Assembly (NCBI RefSeq): GCF_014268885.2
Contig: NZ_CP077095.1
Location: 3,291,501-3,355,500, forward strand
From: Pseudomonas xantholysinigenes
GTDB lineage: Bacteria; Pseudomonadota; Gammaproteobacteria; Pseudomonadales; Pseudomonadaceae
Direction: 5' to 3'
DNA length: 64,000 nucleotides
Both the position numbers and the translations under genes were made by a program. This document shows, one piece after another, positions 11,243-20,137 of the stretch. The number at the start of each line of letters is the position of its first letter. The first letter of the stretch is position 1. A model generated the notes under the pieces. That model saw only the letters and a program-made list of their open reading frames with translations. It was not told where the DNA came from and did no database searches.

Positions 11243-11842
11243 ATGAAAACTGCCATGATCGCCGCCCTGCTGGCCCTGCTCGCGGCCCTGAGCGGATGCG
11301 CCACGTCGAGCAGCCAGCAGGACGTGCGGCCCTACGCGCACTTCTATTCGGCCACTGAGCTGTCCAGCGTCACCCTGAGCCATGGCCAGCATGTGGCCGT
11401 GCTGCTCGGGCACAACGCCAGCGCGACACTGGACTACCTGCAGCGCCACCGCGACGCCATTGAGCCGGGAGTCGCCTCGGCCACGCCGGTTGCGCCACTG
11501 GGGCACAACCAGGCCTACGCCTGGCTGGCGCGCTCCCTGGCGCAGCAGTTTGCCGCGGTGACCTTCTATGACGACCTCGACACCCTGCTGGCCGACCGGC
11601 CCGACGTCATCGTGCTGCTCGACAGCCAGAGCAGCCTGGTGGCTACTGGCATCGAGGCCAGCGTGGTGGCGCGGTTCTACGATGACCAACTGACCTACAT
11701 CGGCCGCGCCGAAGGGGTCGCGCGCAAGGACGCCAACACCCAGGTGCTGGCCGGCCGGCTGGCCGAGGAGCAAGCCGTGCAGGCCGATGCTTTGCGGCAA
11801 TTCGACGCGTCACTGCGGCTGTTGCTGCAAAAAGCCGCCTGA
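11243..11842 (+). CDS. Predicted lipoprotein of unknown function
   Basis: This 199-residue protein has a lipoprotein signal peptide (MKTAMIAALLALLAALSGC, lipobox LSGC at residue 19). The mature part alternates short strands and helices, with a DVIVLLDSQSSLVATGIEASV segment and a C-terminal helix rich in Ala/Gln/Leu. The pattern looks like a small alpha/beta domain used by curli-assembly or LPS-associated lipoproteins, but I cannot name a family. ATG 11243 is chosen because it opens the signal peptide; the longer frame from 11177 would place it 22 residues in. It is convergent with the decarboxylase gene, 33 bp between stops. Confidence 0.75.
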   Translation: MKTAMIAALLALLAALSGCATSSSQQDVRPYAHFYSATELSSVTLSHGQHVAVLLGHNASATLDYLQRHRDAIEPGVASATPVAPLGHNQAYAWLARSLAQQFAAVTFYDDLDTLLADRPDVIVLLDSQSSLVATGIEASVVARFYDDQLTYIGRAEGVARKDANTQVLAGRLAEEQAVQADALRQFDASLRLLLQKAA

Positions 11843-11875
11843 TGCAGGTGTGCGCCGTGCAGGGCGCACAACCAC

Positions 11876-13285
11876 TCAGGCCACCACAGCCTGCAGGCGC
11901 TGCCACAACCGTTGCACATGCTCGCGCTCGGTCGGCAACGCCCCCACCGATACCCGCACCATCCAGCGCCCGTTCAAGGTCGCAGGAGTGACATAGGCGT
12001 CACCTGAAGCATTCAAGCGCTCGGCCCAGGCGCGGGTGTGACGATCCAATGCCTCATCGTCCAATCCAGCGGGGCGATGGCGAATGCACAAGGTCTGCAA
12101 CTGCACCGGCGCCAGCAGTTCCCAACCCGCGGTCGCCTCGACCTGCTCCGCCAGCCAGCGGGCATTGTCCAGGTCGCGGCGCAGGCGCTGCTGCAACGCC
12201 TCGACGCCCTCACTGCGCAGCATGAACCACAGTTTCAACGCACGGAACCGGCGCCCCAGGGGAATGCCCCAGTCACGCAGGTTCTTCACCTCGCCATCGA
12301 CCGCCGATTGCAGGTAGCTGGGGTTGGTGCTCATCACCCGGATCAAGTGCTGCGGGTCGCGCACATAGTAGATCGAGCAGTCGAAGGCCACGCCCAGCCA
12401 TTTGTGGGCATTGACCACCACCGAATCGGCCAGCTCGATGCCGTCCCACATCCAGCGGCATTCCGGCAGGATCATCGCCGAACCGGCCATTGCCGAATCC
12501 ACATGCAACCACAGCTGGTTGGCCTGGGCGATTTCACCGATCGCGCGCAGCGGGTCCAGCGCCGTGGTGGTGGTGGTGCCGGTGGTGGCGATCACCGCGC
12601 AGGGCTGGTTGCCGGCGACCAGGTCCTTGGCGATGGCCGCCTCCAGCGCCTCGGGACGCATGGCGAACTGCTCATCGGTGGCGATCAGGCGAATATTGTC
12701 ACGGCCAAAGCCTGCCAGCAGCGCGGCCTTGTCCACCGAGCTGTGGGCATGGGCACTGACATAGACGATCAACGGCCTGGCCTGGCCCTGCAGGCCACCG
12801 CGCACCTGGGCATGGTCGGTGGCGCGCTCGCGCGCGCAGATCAGCGCCACCAGGGTGCTGGTCGAGGCGGTGTCCTGGATCACCCCGCTCCACTGGTCGC
12901 CGAGCCCCAGCAACTGGCGCAGCCAGTCGAGGGTGGTTTCCTCCAGTTCGCTCAGGGCCGGGCTGGACTGCCACGACAAGCCGAGCACGCCCAGGCCGGT
13001 GCTGAGAAAATCCCCGAGCACCGAGGACAGGGTGCCATTGGAGGGGAAGTAGCCGTAGAAGTCCGGGTGCTGCCAATGCGACAGGCCGGGCATGAGCAGC
13101 TTGTCGACGTCGGCGAGGATGGCCTCGAACGGTTCGCCTTGCCGTGGCGCGCCTTGCGGCAAGGCGGCCTTGAGGTAGCCGGGCTGGACCTGGGCCATGA
13201 CCGGGCGCTCGCCGACGCTCTGGCGGTAGTCGGCGATCAGGTCGATCAGTTGGTGGCCGTACTGGCGGAATTGTTCTGGGGTCAC
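11876..13285 (-). CDS. ddc: Aromatic-L-amino-acid (DOPA-type) decarboxylase, PLP-dependent
   Basis: The 469-residue group II PLP decarboxylase has the Schiff-base lysine at residue 295 in VVNAHKWLG and the PLP-pairing Asp263 in LHVDSAMAGSA. The N-terminal LSHWQHPDFYGYFPSNGT segment shared by DOPA/tryptophan decarboxylases is also present. The closest known bacterial relative is the highly DOPA-specific decarboxylase of P. putida, so conversion of L-DOPA to dopamine and CO2 is the likely reaction; tyrosine or tryptophan specificity is not excluded. A GTG start at 13285 is chosen because GGAGAG lies eight bases upstream and the N-terminus then begins with TPEQFRQYG as expected. A LysR gene on the same strand starts 1.1 kb upstream. 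Confidence 0.9.
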   Translation of the reverse strand: MTPEQFRQYGHQLIDLIADYRQSVGERPVMAQVQPGYLKAALPQGAPRQGEPFEAILADVDKLLMPGLSHWQHPDFYGYFPSNGTLSSVLGDFLSTGLGVLGLSWQSSPALSELEETTLDWLRQLLGLGDQWSGVIQDTASTSTLVALICARERATDHAQVRGGLQGQARPLIVYVSAHAHSSVDKAALLAGFGRDNIRLIATDEQFAMRPEALEAAIAKDLVAGNQPCAVIATTGTTTTTALDPLRAIGEIAQANQLWLHVDSAMAGSAMILPECRWMWDGIELADSVVVNAHKWLGVAFDCSIYYVRDPQHLIRVMSTNPSYLQSAVDGEVKNLRDWGIPLGRRFRALKLWFMLRSEGVEALQQRLRRDLDNARWLAEQVEATAGWELLAPVQLQTLCIRHRPAGLDDEALDRHTRAWAERLNASGDAYVTPATLNGRWMVRVSVGALPTEREHVQRLWQRLQAVVA

Positions 13286-13317
13286 GGGGGCTCTCCTGCG
13301 GGTTGTCAGGCGCCAGT

Positions 13318-13402
13318 GCCGGCCTCTTCGCGGGTAAACCCGCTCCCACAGAGGGTATCTCCATAGCCTGTGGGAGCGGGCTTGCCCGCGAAGAGGCCGG
13401 CG
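13318..13402. repeat. Inverted pair of REP elements
   Basis: The copy ending gcgggtaaacccgctcccacag is followed after about 20 bases by its inverse beginning cctgtgggagcgggcttgcc. Both are bordered by gccggcctcttcgcggg / cccgcgaagaggccggc, so the whole can fold into one long hairpin. It lies between the decarboxylase start and the LysR gene. Confidence 0.9.
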
Positions 13403-13470
13403 CAGGCAACACAATGTCCGCAGTCTAGGCGCCTGCCAGTTGGCGAATAACCCCACTTCGCGCATAGCTG

Positions 13471-14415
13471 CTATGGCGCAGGCGCATGCCCGCCCTGCAC
13501 GCCGAACTGCGACTGACGCCACACCTCGAACACCCGGTTGCGCAACCAGCGGTGCTCGGCGGAGGCTTGCAGGCGCTGGTGCCAGACCACCCAGTAGCGC
13601 TGGCTATGGCCGATGAAACCCAAGGGGCGCCAGGCCAGGCCGTGCAGGCGCGCCAACTGCACGGCAATATGCTCGGGCACCGTGGCCAGCGCCTGGCCCT
13701 GGCCGACCACCTGCACCATGGCACTGAAGAACGGCACCTCCAGGCTGATCCGCCGTTGCAGGCCCAGGGCCCGCAGGTGGCGGTCGATGAAGCTGTCCTT
13801 GTCACCGCCGCCGGATACGCGCACGTGCTTGAACGCCAGGTAGTCCTGCTGGCTCACCTCGGCCTGGGCGCTCAGCGGGTGGTCCTGGCGCATCAGGCAC
13901 ACCGCCCGGTCCTCGCCCAGCAGGCGCCCGTGCAAGTTGGGCGGCGACTCGTCGAACAAGGTGGTGGCCAGGTCGATTTCACCGCTGGCGAGCAAGGCAT
14001 ACTGACCCGCTTGCCAGGTGCGGTACTCCAGCGAGACACCGGGCGCCTCCTGCTCCAGCACGGCCACCAGCTGCGGCAGCATGTGTTCGGCCACGTAATC
14101 GGAGGCGGCCAGGCAGAAACGCCGTTCGCAGCGCGCCGGGTCGAACGCCGCCGGTTGACGCAGGGCATTGAGTTCCTCGAGTACCTGGCGCAACGGCTCG
14201 ACCAGCGCCTCGGCATGTTCGCTGAGCACATAGCCACGTCCCTGGCGTACCAGCAACGGGTCGTCGAACGCTTCGCGCAGGCTGGCCAGCTGGCGGCTCA
14301 GCGCCGACTGGCTGCAGCCCAGGCGTTCGGCGGCATGGCTGAGGTTCTTCAGCTGCAGCAGGCAATCAAGGGTGCGCAGGTGGGCGAGGCTGAGCGAGGC
14401 GAAGGCAGGATGCAT
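13471..14415 (-). CDS. LysR-family transcriptional regulator
   Basis: The 314-residue protein has the N-terminal winged helix-turn-helix (residues 8-66; LSHAAERLGCSQSALSRQLASLREAF) and a LysR effector domain. The recognition helix carries SQSALSRQLASL. ATG 14415 is chosen over 14457 because it starts at MHPAFASLSLAHLRTLD, the normal distance before the HTH. The gene lies directly upstream of, and on the same strand as, the DOPA-type decarboxylase, with only a REP pair between them, so it is the natural candidate for its control. The ligand is unknown, an aromatic amino acid being a guess. Confidence 0.9.
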   Translation of the reverse strand: MHPAFASLSLAHLRTLDCLLQLKNLSHAAERLGCSQSALSRQLASLREAFDDPLLVRQGRGYVLSEHAEALVEPLRQVLEELNALRQPAAFDPARCERRFCLAASDYVAEHMLPQLVAVLEQEAPGVSLEYRTWQAGQYALLASGEIDLATTLFDESPPNLHGRLLGEDRAVCLMRQDHPLSAQAEVSQQDYLAFKHVRVSGGGDKDSFIDRHLRALGLQRRISLEVPFFSAMVQVVGQGQALATVPEHIAVQLARLHGLAWRPLGFIGHSQRYWVVWHQRLQASAEHRWLRNRVFEVWRQSQFGVQGGHAPAP

Positions 14416-14440
14416 GGCACGGGTCCGGAAATGAGCGCGG

Positions 14441-14492
14441 GGCAAGCCCACCCCCACAACGGCGGTGGGAGCGGGGTTGCCCCGCGATGACG
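14441..14492. repeat. Short REP-like palindrome
   Basis: ggcaagcccacccccac and gtgggagcggggttgcc are inverted around a short centre, a divergent REP pair. It sits between the convergently spaced LysR start and the YebC-family stop and may act as a bidirectional transcript end. Confidence 0.6.
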
Positions 14493-14501
14493 TCGCCTGG
14501 A

Positions 14502-15212
14502 TCAGTCGGTCAGGCCGACATAGACGTTCTGCACATCGTCGTTATCATCGATCGCCTCGAGGAACGCCTCGACCTCGGCCAGGGCCTCGGCGCTCAGGCC
14601 GGCGGCGCTTACCGGGTTCTTCGGGGTGTAGCCGATCTTCGCCGAGGTAACGGTGAAACCGTGCTCCGGCAGGGCTTTCTGCACGGCGTCCAGGTCGGTG
14701 GTGTCGGTGATGAACAGGGTCGAGCCCTCTTCCTCGCCGTCCTCGAAGTCCTGGGCACCGGCTTCGATGGCCGCCATCTCCGGGTCGGCGTCACCTTCGG
14801 CGGTGGCCTCGATCAGGCCGACATGGTTGAAGTCCCAGGCCACCGAGCCGCTGGCGCCAAGCTGGCCCTTGCGGAACAGCACGCGGATCTGGGCCACGGT
14901 ACGGTTGACGTTGTCGGTCAGGCACTCGACGATCAGCGGCACCTGGTGCGGGGCGAAGCCTTCGTAGCTGACAGCGTGGTACTGCACGGCTTCGCCGTCC
15001 AGGCCCGCGCCTTTCTTGATCGCACGCTCGAGGGTTTCACGGGTCATCGAGGCTTTCTTGGCCTGGACGATGGCCAGGCGCAGGCGCGGGTTCATGTCCG
15101 GGTCGGCGCCGGACTTGGCGGCGATCTGGATCTCCTTGGCCAGCTTGCCCATGATCTTGCCTTTGGCGTTGGCCGCCGTTTCTCTATGCTTGGCTTTCCA
15201 CTGTGCGCCCAT
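14502..15212 (-). CDS. YebC/PmpR-family DNA-binding/translation regulator
   Basis: The 236-residue protein begins [18 protein letters not shown], the conserved N-terminal signature of the YebC family. It continues through three typical domains, ending with an acidic segment ([17 protein letters not shown]) that is a family landmark. YebC proteins were described as transcription regulators (PmpR in P. aeruginosa), and one branch has been linked to relief of ribosome stalling. This copy is shorter and more divergent than the YebC normally encoded with ruvC, and resembles the second, YeeN-type paralogue. Start is at ATG 15212; the upstream region in the same frame is REP-derived and excluded. 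Confidence 0.92.
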   Translation of the reverse strand: MGAQWKAKHRETAANAKGKIMGKLAKEIQIAAKSGADPDMNPRLRLAIVQAKKASMTRETLERAIKKGAGLDGEAVQYHAVSYEGFAPHQVPLIVECLTDNVNRTVAQIRVLFRKGQLGASGSVAWDFNHVGLIEATAEGDADPEMAAIEAGAQDFEDGEEEGSTLFITDTTDLDAVQKALPEHGFTVTSAKIGYTPKNPVSAAGLSAEALAEVEAFLEAIDDNDDVQNVYVGLTD

Positions 15213-15313
15213 ATCGACTCTCTTTGTTTCAGCGGCCGGTTCAGGAAGCGACCGGCCAAAAAGTGGGGAGAGTTTATACGCCCTTGCTGCCGGGTTCGAC
15301 AAGAAAACACACA

Positions 15314-15771
15314 ACCCGCGTGGGAGCGGGTTTACCCGCAAAACAAGCGACGCTGTGCCTGGCACCGGCTGCGCCGGTGTTCGCGGCTGAAGCCGCTCCC
15401 ACAGGGAAGGGACCGCGCCGACCTCAGGACATGCACCACACCTGTGGGAGCGGGTTTACCCGCGAAGCAAGCGACTCAGTGCCTGGCACCGGCTGCGCCG
15501 GTGTTCGTGGCTGAAGCCGCTCCCACAGGGAAGGGACCGCGCGACCTCAGGGCATGCACCACACCTGTGGGAGCGGGTTTACCCGCGAAGCAAGCGACGC
15601 GGTGCCTGGCGCCGGCTGCGCTGGTGTTCGCGGCTGAAGCCGCTCCCACAGGGAAGGGACCGCGCGACCTCAGGGCATGCACCACACCTGTGGGAGCGGG
15701 TTTACCCGCGAAGCAAGCGACGCGGTGCCTGGCGCCGGCTGCGCTGGTGTTCGCGGCTGAAGTCGCACGAC
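15314..15771. repeat. REP array, about 124-bp tandem unit, nearly four copies
   Basis: The unit is a REP palindrome (gtgggagcgggtttacccgc), a linker with gcgacgcggtgcctggc, a gccggctgcgc palindrome, a second inverted REP (gctgaagccgctcccac) and a tail ggcatgcaccaca. Copies start near 15317, 15440, 15564 and 15688; the last is truncated at 15771 where it abuts the oxidoreductase stop. Copies differ at few positions, implying recent tandem duplication. This array fills the 566-bp gap before the YebC-family start together with its short promoter region. Confidence 0.93.
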
Positions 15772-15778
15772 GTGTGGC

Positions 15779-17170
15779 TCAGCCCTTGTCGGCCTTGCCC
15801 GCCGCCGCCGCGAACCTGGCCAGGCGTACATCCAGCCGGCGCGGCCGCAGGCCGTGGTCCTCGGCCCGCTCCTTGCGGCGAATGGCATTACGCACCAGCA
15901 ACGAGCCCAGGTAGCGGACCGGCTCCGGCGGGAACTGCCCCAACGGCCCCTTGACCAGTGGCGAACGGGTCCAGGGGTTGTCCAGGCCCAATGCCAGCGA
16001 CGAGAGGATCTGCCCGCCCATGTGGCACGGCCCGACCCCACTGCCCGAATAGCCAAAGCCATAGAACACATTACCCTGCCCATCCAGCCTGCCGAAGAAC
16101 GGCAAGCCGGTCACCGAGCGGTCCGACGGCCCGTTCCAGCTCGCCGCCAGCGGCACCTCGGCCAAGGTTGGGAAAAATTCCGCCAGGCTGTCGCGCAACA
16201 GCGGCTGGTAGGGTGACGGCTGGTCGAACACCGGCAGCATGCGCCCACCATAGGCGAAGGTGTTGCCGCCCTTGCCGAGCATCAGCCGGCCATCGGCGGT
16301 GTTGTGGTAGTAGTGCACGAAGATCCGCGAGTCGAGCACGCTGACGCCGCTGTCCAGGCCGATCTGGCGCAGCAGCTCCGGGCATGGCTCGGTGATGATC
16401 ATGTCGCTGGAGACGATCGCCACGCTGCGTTCGAACTGCGGGAAGGCGCGCGCCATCCAGGCATTGAGGCCGAGTACCACGCGATCGGCGCGAATGCTCC
16501 CACCAGGGGTACGCACCGTGGCCGGCGCGCCATGCGCCAGCCCAGTCATCGCCGTGCCCTCATGGATGCGCACCCCACGCTGCAACGCCACCCGGCGCAA
16601 ACCACGTACCAGGCGCCCCGGCTGCACCGTGGCGGCGGCCGGCGAATACCAGCCTTCCAGGTGCCGCTCGGAGCCCGCCAGGCGCTGCAACTGGGCCAGG
16701 GGCAGGCGCTGGAACGAGTTGATTCCTTGGCGCTGCAGAGCCGCGATCACTGCATCGGTGCCGCCGAGCTGGGCCTGGTTGGTGGCGGTGTACAAGGTGC
16801 CGTCCATACGGTAGTCGCAGTCGATGCCATTGCTGGCACAGAACGCGCCGATGGCCGCGATGCTGTGCTCCGACTCGCGCACCAGGCGCACCGCCTCCTG
16901 CGTGCCGAACAAGCGCTCGAGGGTAAAGTACTTGGCCGACCACGACAGCGCGCAGCCGCCGTTGCGCCCACTGGCCCCGGCGCCGCAGATGTCCGCCTCG
17001 ATCAGCAGCACATCCAGTTGCGGCGCTTGTTCCTTGAGCATCAGCGCGGTCCACAGCCCGGTGTAGCCACCGCCGACGATACAGACATCGCAACGCGTAT
17101 CGCCGGTCAGTGGCGGGCATGGCGCCGCCGCTTCCTGCTCCAGGGCCTGTTGCAGCCAGAAGGGTCTCAT
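15779..17170 (-). CDS. FAD-dependent amine/amino-acid oxidoreductase (DAO fold)
   Basis: The 463-residue protein has an N-terminal Rossmann dinucleotide motif (VCIVGGGYTGLWTALML, residues 28-44). The GASGRNGG loop and the late FAD-contact motif FYGFGYSGSGVGPCHMGG are typical of D-amino-acid-oxidase-fold enzymes such as glycine oxidase, PuuB and the aminophosphonate oxidoreductase PbfC. The enzyme would oxidise an amine or amino acid to an aldehyde or imine plus H2O2. It lies 15 bp downstream of an organophosphate:phosphate antiporter-like MFS gene on the same strand, so they form an operon. That pairing makes an aminoalkylphosphonate a plausible substrate, but polyamine or amino acid substrates remain possible. 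Confidence 0.87.
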   Translation of the reverse strand: MRPFWLQQALEQEAAAPCPPLTGDTRCDVCIVGGGYTGLWTALMLKEQAPQLDVLLIEADICGAGASGRNGGCALSWSAKYFTLERLFGTQEAVRLVRESEHSIAAIGAFCASNGIDCDYRMDGTLYTATNQAQLGGTDAVIAALQRQGINSFQRLPLAQLQRLAGSERHLEGWYSPAAATVQPGRLVRGLRRVALQRGVRIHEGTAMTGLAHGAPATVRTPGGSIRADRVVLGLNAWMARAFPQFERSVAIVSSDMIITEPCPELLRQIGLDSGVSVLDSRIFVHYYHNTADGRLMLGKGGNTFAYGGRMLPVFDQPSPYQPLLRDSLAEFFPTLAEVPLAASWNGPSDRSVTGLPFFGRLDGQGNVFYGFGYSGSGVGPCHMGGQILSSLALGLDNPWTRSPLVKGPLGQFPPEPVRYLGSLLVRNAIRRKERAEDHGLRPRRLDVRLARFAAAAGKADKG

Positions 17171-17185
17171 CGGTTTCGCTTTCCT

Positions 17186-18502
17186 TTAGGTACGCAGTGG
17201 CTTGATCGCCATGCCGGTGTTGGGGGCCACATCGTTGGCCTGGGGTGTACTGGCCGGGCGGCTGTTCCAGTGCGGCAGCAGCACCAGGGCGGAGAACAGC
17301 GCGGTGCCGGCGAAGATGATGAACACCGTGACGCTGTCGAAGTAGCCCGGCAGCAGGCCGCCGAGCACCGCGCCCACCGAGCCGCAGCCGTTGACGAAGC
17401 CGGCGGCGGTGGCGCCGGCCTTGGCAGTACCGAAGTCGATGGCGGCGGCACCGCTGATCATCGAGTCGGGGCCGTAGAGGGTCAGGCCCATGACGAACAG
17501 CAGCGCCACGACCAGCATCACGCTGCCGCTGTGCATCGCGGCCATGAAGCCGGCCAGGGTCAGGGTCAGCAGTATCAGGCTGATCACACAGGCCGGCATG
17601 CGCCGGGCGCCGAACAGCTTGTCGGAGGCCAGGCCGATGAGGATCGGCCCGAGCAGCCCGGCCAGTTCGAAGGCGGTGGGGATGATCGCCGCGCCGACCT
17701 TGCCCACCGACGGCATCTGTTCGAAGACGATCACCGGCCCCCACAGCAAGATGGCGTAGCGTGCCGGCTTGAGCATGAAGTAGGCCAGGCCCAGGGTGAG
17801 CACGGTGCGGTTGCGCAGGATCTCGCGCAAAGGTGCCCAGACGCTGCACAGGTTGCCCCCTGGCGCCATGCTTTGCGGTTCAGGCTCCACCGCTGGCAGG
17901 CCGACATCCTCGGGTTTGTTGCGCTGGAAAATGAAGAACAGCACCGCCACCGCCGCCACCACCACGGCGCTGGAGAAGAATGCCGCATGCCAGCTGCCGA
18001 CCAGGGTGTAGGCCCACCAGCCGGCGAACGGCGAGGCGACCAGGCCGCCAAAGGCGTAGCACGAACTCCACAGCCCCAGTACCCGCCCGCGCTGTACCGA
18101 CGGGAAGAAGCTGCCGATGTTCTTGCACAGCCCCGCCCAGCCGGTGGACTGGGCCAGGCCCTGGACCAGCATGCAGGTGGCGAAGATCGGGAAGGTCGCG
18201 TAGCTGCCCATCACCACCGCGGCGGCGGCCGAGATCAGCAGCCCACCCAGCACCACCACACGCGGCCCAAAGCGGTCGGCGAGCATGCCCCAGGTGAACT
18301 GGCCCACGGCGTAGGCCGCCAGGTAGATGGCGTCGAGGTTGGCCATCGCGGCCTTGTCGAGCATGAACGTCGGGTCTTCGGCGATGCCCAACTTGGCCAC
18401 CGAAAACGCCTTGCGGGTGAAGTAGAAGGCGGCGTACGCCAGCCAGGTAATGGCGAAGATCTGCATGCGCCAACGCTTGATGGCGCCCAGGGATTGATTC
18501 AT
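17186..18502 (-). CDS. MFS transporter of the organophosphate:phosphate antiporter (OPA) type
   Basis: The 438-residue protein has 12 predicted helices and the OPA-type first helix (IFAITWLAYAAFYFTRKAFSVAK, with the Y-x-x-R-K pattern of GlpT/UhpT/PgtP). The loop GMLADRFGPRVVV lies between helices 2 and 3. Relatives import glycerol-3-phosphate, hexose phosphates, phosphoglycerate or phosphonates. Its stop lies 15 bp before the FAD oxidoreductase start, so the pair likely imports and oxidises one compound. ATG 18502 is chosen because it starts MNQSLGAIKRWRMQIF just before helix 1; longer frames add a cysteine-rich non-membrane extension. It is divergent from a LysR gene across a 265-bp gap. Confidence 0.88.
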   Translation of the reverse strand: MNQSLGAIKRWRMQIFAITWLAYAAFYFTRKAFSVAKLGIAEDPTFMLDKAAMANLDAIYLAAYAVGQFTWGMLADRFGPRVVVLGGLLISAAAAVVMGSYATFPIFATCMLVQGLAQSTGWAGLCKNIGSFFPSVQRGRVLGLWSSCYAFGGLVASPFAGWWAYTLVGSWHAAFFSSAVVVAAVAVLFFIFQRNKPEDVGLPAVEPEPQSMAPGGNLCSVWAPLREILRNRTVLTLGLAYFMLKPARYAILLWGPVIVFEQMPSVGKVGAAIIPTAFELAGLLGPILIGLASDKLFGARRMPACVISLILLTLTLAGFMAAMHSGSVMLVVALLFVMGLTLYGPDSMISGAAAIDFGTAKAGATAAGFVNGCGSVGAVLGGLLPGYFDSVTVFIIFAGTALFSALVLLPHWNSRPASTPQANDVAPNTGMAIKPLRT

Positions 18503-18706
18503 GTGACTCTGACCTCTTGCGTGAGTGTGCCGGCAGAATGTGAAGAAACGCCTGTCTTGTTGTTGTGTTGCGCACTGCATGACGGAGGGACGTCATCTGG
18601 TCAGATGGCGGCGCGGGTCGGGCGTGACCGGGGCGCCGCCATGGCCGGCCGGGCGCTGCTTGTGGCAGCGCGGCCGGGTTGAAACACATGGAAACAGCTG
18701 CTGACT

Positions 18707-18727
18707 GATAAATAAAATCGATTTATC
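18707..18727. promoter_or_regulatory. 21-bp perfect palindrome, probable LysR operator
   Basis: GATAAAT-N7-ATTTATC is a perfect seven-base inverted repeat in an AT-rich patch. It ends 40 bp before the LysR start at 18768 and lies about 205 bp upstream of the divergent transporter gene. LysR regulators commonly bind such dyads next to their own gene. The site is placed to repress its own gene and activate the other side; that is inference. Confidence 0.6.
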
Positions 18728-18767
18728 GTATTTCACACATAAGCCAGACTTTTAAGTGGAGTACTCG

Positions 18768-19625
18768 ATGTCGGTCTCGCACGCTCAACTCAAGGCCTTC
18801 CATGCCGTTGCCGAGCAAGGCAGCTTCACCCGCGCGGCACAGAAGCTGTTCCTCACCCAGCCGGCGGTGTCCGACCAGGTGCGCAAGCTGGAAGAGCGCT
18901 TTGGTGTGTTGCTGTTCCAGCGCAACAAGCGCTCGGTGCAGTTGACCGACCTGGGCGAGCGGCTGCTGGGGGTGACCCAGCGCCTGTTCGCCTGCGAGGC
19001 CGAGGCCGTGGAGCTGCTGCAGGACTCCCGCGCCCTGCATACCGGCAGCCTGACCCTGGCGGTGGATGCGCCGGTGCATGTGCTGCCGCAGGTGGCGCGG
19101 TTCTGCCAGCGCTACCCGGGCATCCAGGTGAAGATCGAGACCGGCAACACCGATGAGTCGCTGGCGCGGCTGTTCAGTTACCAGGCCGACCTGGCGTTGC
19201 TGGGGCGCGATGTCGATGATGAACGGCTGCATTGCGTGCCGATTCGCCGGGATCCGATGGTGGCGTTCGTGTCGCACCAGCATCCGTGGGCCAGTCGGGG
19301 GGCCATCAGCCTGGCCGACCTGGATGACACACCCTTGGTGCTGCGTGAGCCGGGGTCGGTGACGCGGCAGACGCTGGAAGAGGAGATGCAGCGGGCGGGG
19401 CTGCGGATTCGGCCGGCGATCCAGGTCGAAGGCCGTGAAGCTGCGCGTGAGGCGGTGGTGGTGGGGATTGGCGTGGGGGTGGTTTCGGCGGCGGAGTTCG
19501 GGGCGGATGCGCGGGTGTGTGCGTTGCCGATTGTTGATTGTCAGCGGCATTTGACCGAAACGCTGGTTTGCTTGAGGGAGCAGCGGATGCGGCGGGTGGT
19601 GGCTACGTTTTTGGAGATGGTTTGA
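18768..19625 (+). CDS. LysR-family transcriptional regulator, divergent from OPA transporter/FAD oxidoreductase
   Basis: The 285-residue protein has a LysR N-terminal HTH (FHAVAEQGSFTRAAQKLFLTQPAVSDQVRKLEERF) and an effector-binding domain. ATG 18768 is preferred because GTGGAG at 18756-18761 provides the ribosome-binding site; a reading from GTG 18756 would destroy it. The head-to-head layout with the transporter/oxidase pair and the palindrome in between point to control of that pair. The co-inducer is unknown; if the aminophosphonate idea is right it would be that compound or its aldehyde product. The codon use becomes GTG/GGG-rich towards the end, as elsewhere in the window. Confidence 0.92.
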   Translation: MSVSHAQLKAFHAVAEQGSFTRAAQKLFLTQPAVSDQVRKLEERFGVLLFQRNKRSVQLTDLGERLLGVTQRLFACEAEAVELLQDSRALHTGSLTLAVDAPVHVLPQVARFCQRYPGIQVKIETGNTDESLARLFSYQADLALLGRDVDDERLHCVPIRRDPMVAFVSHQHPWASRGAISLADLDDTPLVLREPGSVTRQTLEEEMQRAGLRIRPAIQVEGREAAREAVVVGIGVGVVSAAEFGADARVCALPIVDCQRHLTETLVCLREQRMRRVVATFLEMV

Positions 19626-19950
19626 GGGGGGGGGCGGGATCTGGTGCTATTGTTTTGATTTTTGCATGCTTATTCATAGACGATAGCGACTTTTAGTCAC
19701 CTTTCCGCCCTTACGGCGGGTTACTTTGGTCGTGGCCAAAGTAACCAAAGCCGTTGTGCTCCATTCATCCGGCCCTCCGCTGCGCTCCGGGTTCCCTCGC
19801 TCCGTTCTTGCTCCCGGGAGGATCGCGCTGAACGCCCCATCCTGGGGCGCAGCGCTTGACGGGCATCCATGCCCGTCACCTCCCTTCGCAAGAACTCCGC
19901 TCGGCCTCCTGAAGTCGCAATTGGCGGTGCCTGAACTATCGCGCACTTAG

Positions 19951-20000
19951 AAGCAAGAACAAGAACAAGAGCAAGAGCAAGAGCAAGAGCAAGAGCAGAA
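19951..20000. repeat. Hexanucleotide microsatellite (caagag/caagaa)n
   Basis: About eight tandem copies of a six-base unit (caagaa, then caagag) lie just inside the left arm of the composite inverted repeat. It is non-coding as far as can be seen and is a candidate for length variation by slippage. Confidence 0.9.
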
Positions 20001-20046
20001 GTTTTAAATTGGTTTCTGGCAGTCATTTAAATATTGACTGCTCTGA

Positions 20047-20137
20047 CCCTTTCGCGGGTAAACCCGCTCCCACAGGGTTATGCATATTTTCAACTTCCAC
20101 CACTCTCCTGTGGGAGCGGGCTTGCCCGCGAAAGGGC
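20047..20137. repeat. Inverted pair of REP elements inside the composite repeat
   Basis: ccctttcgcgggtaaaccc...cccacagg (20047-20077) is followed by its inverse cctgtgggagc...gcgaaaggg (20107-20137), separated by about 29 AT-rich bases. The pair sits between the two long inverted arms. Confidence 0.9.

Noticed and set aside
15314-15771. CRISPR array
   Set aside because: Repeats are REP palindromes with near-identical linkers, not short repeats with unique spacers; no cas genes.
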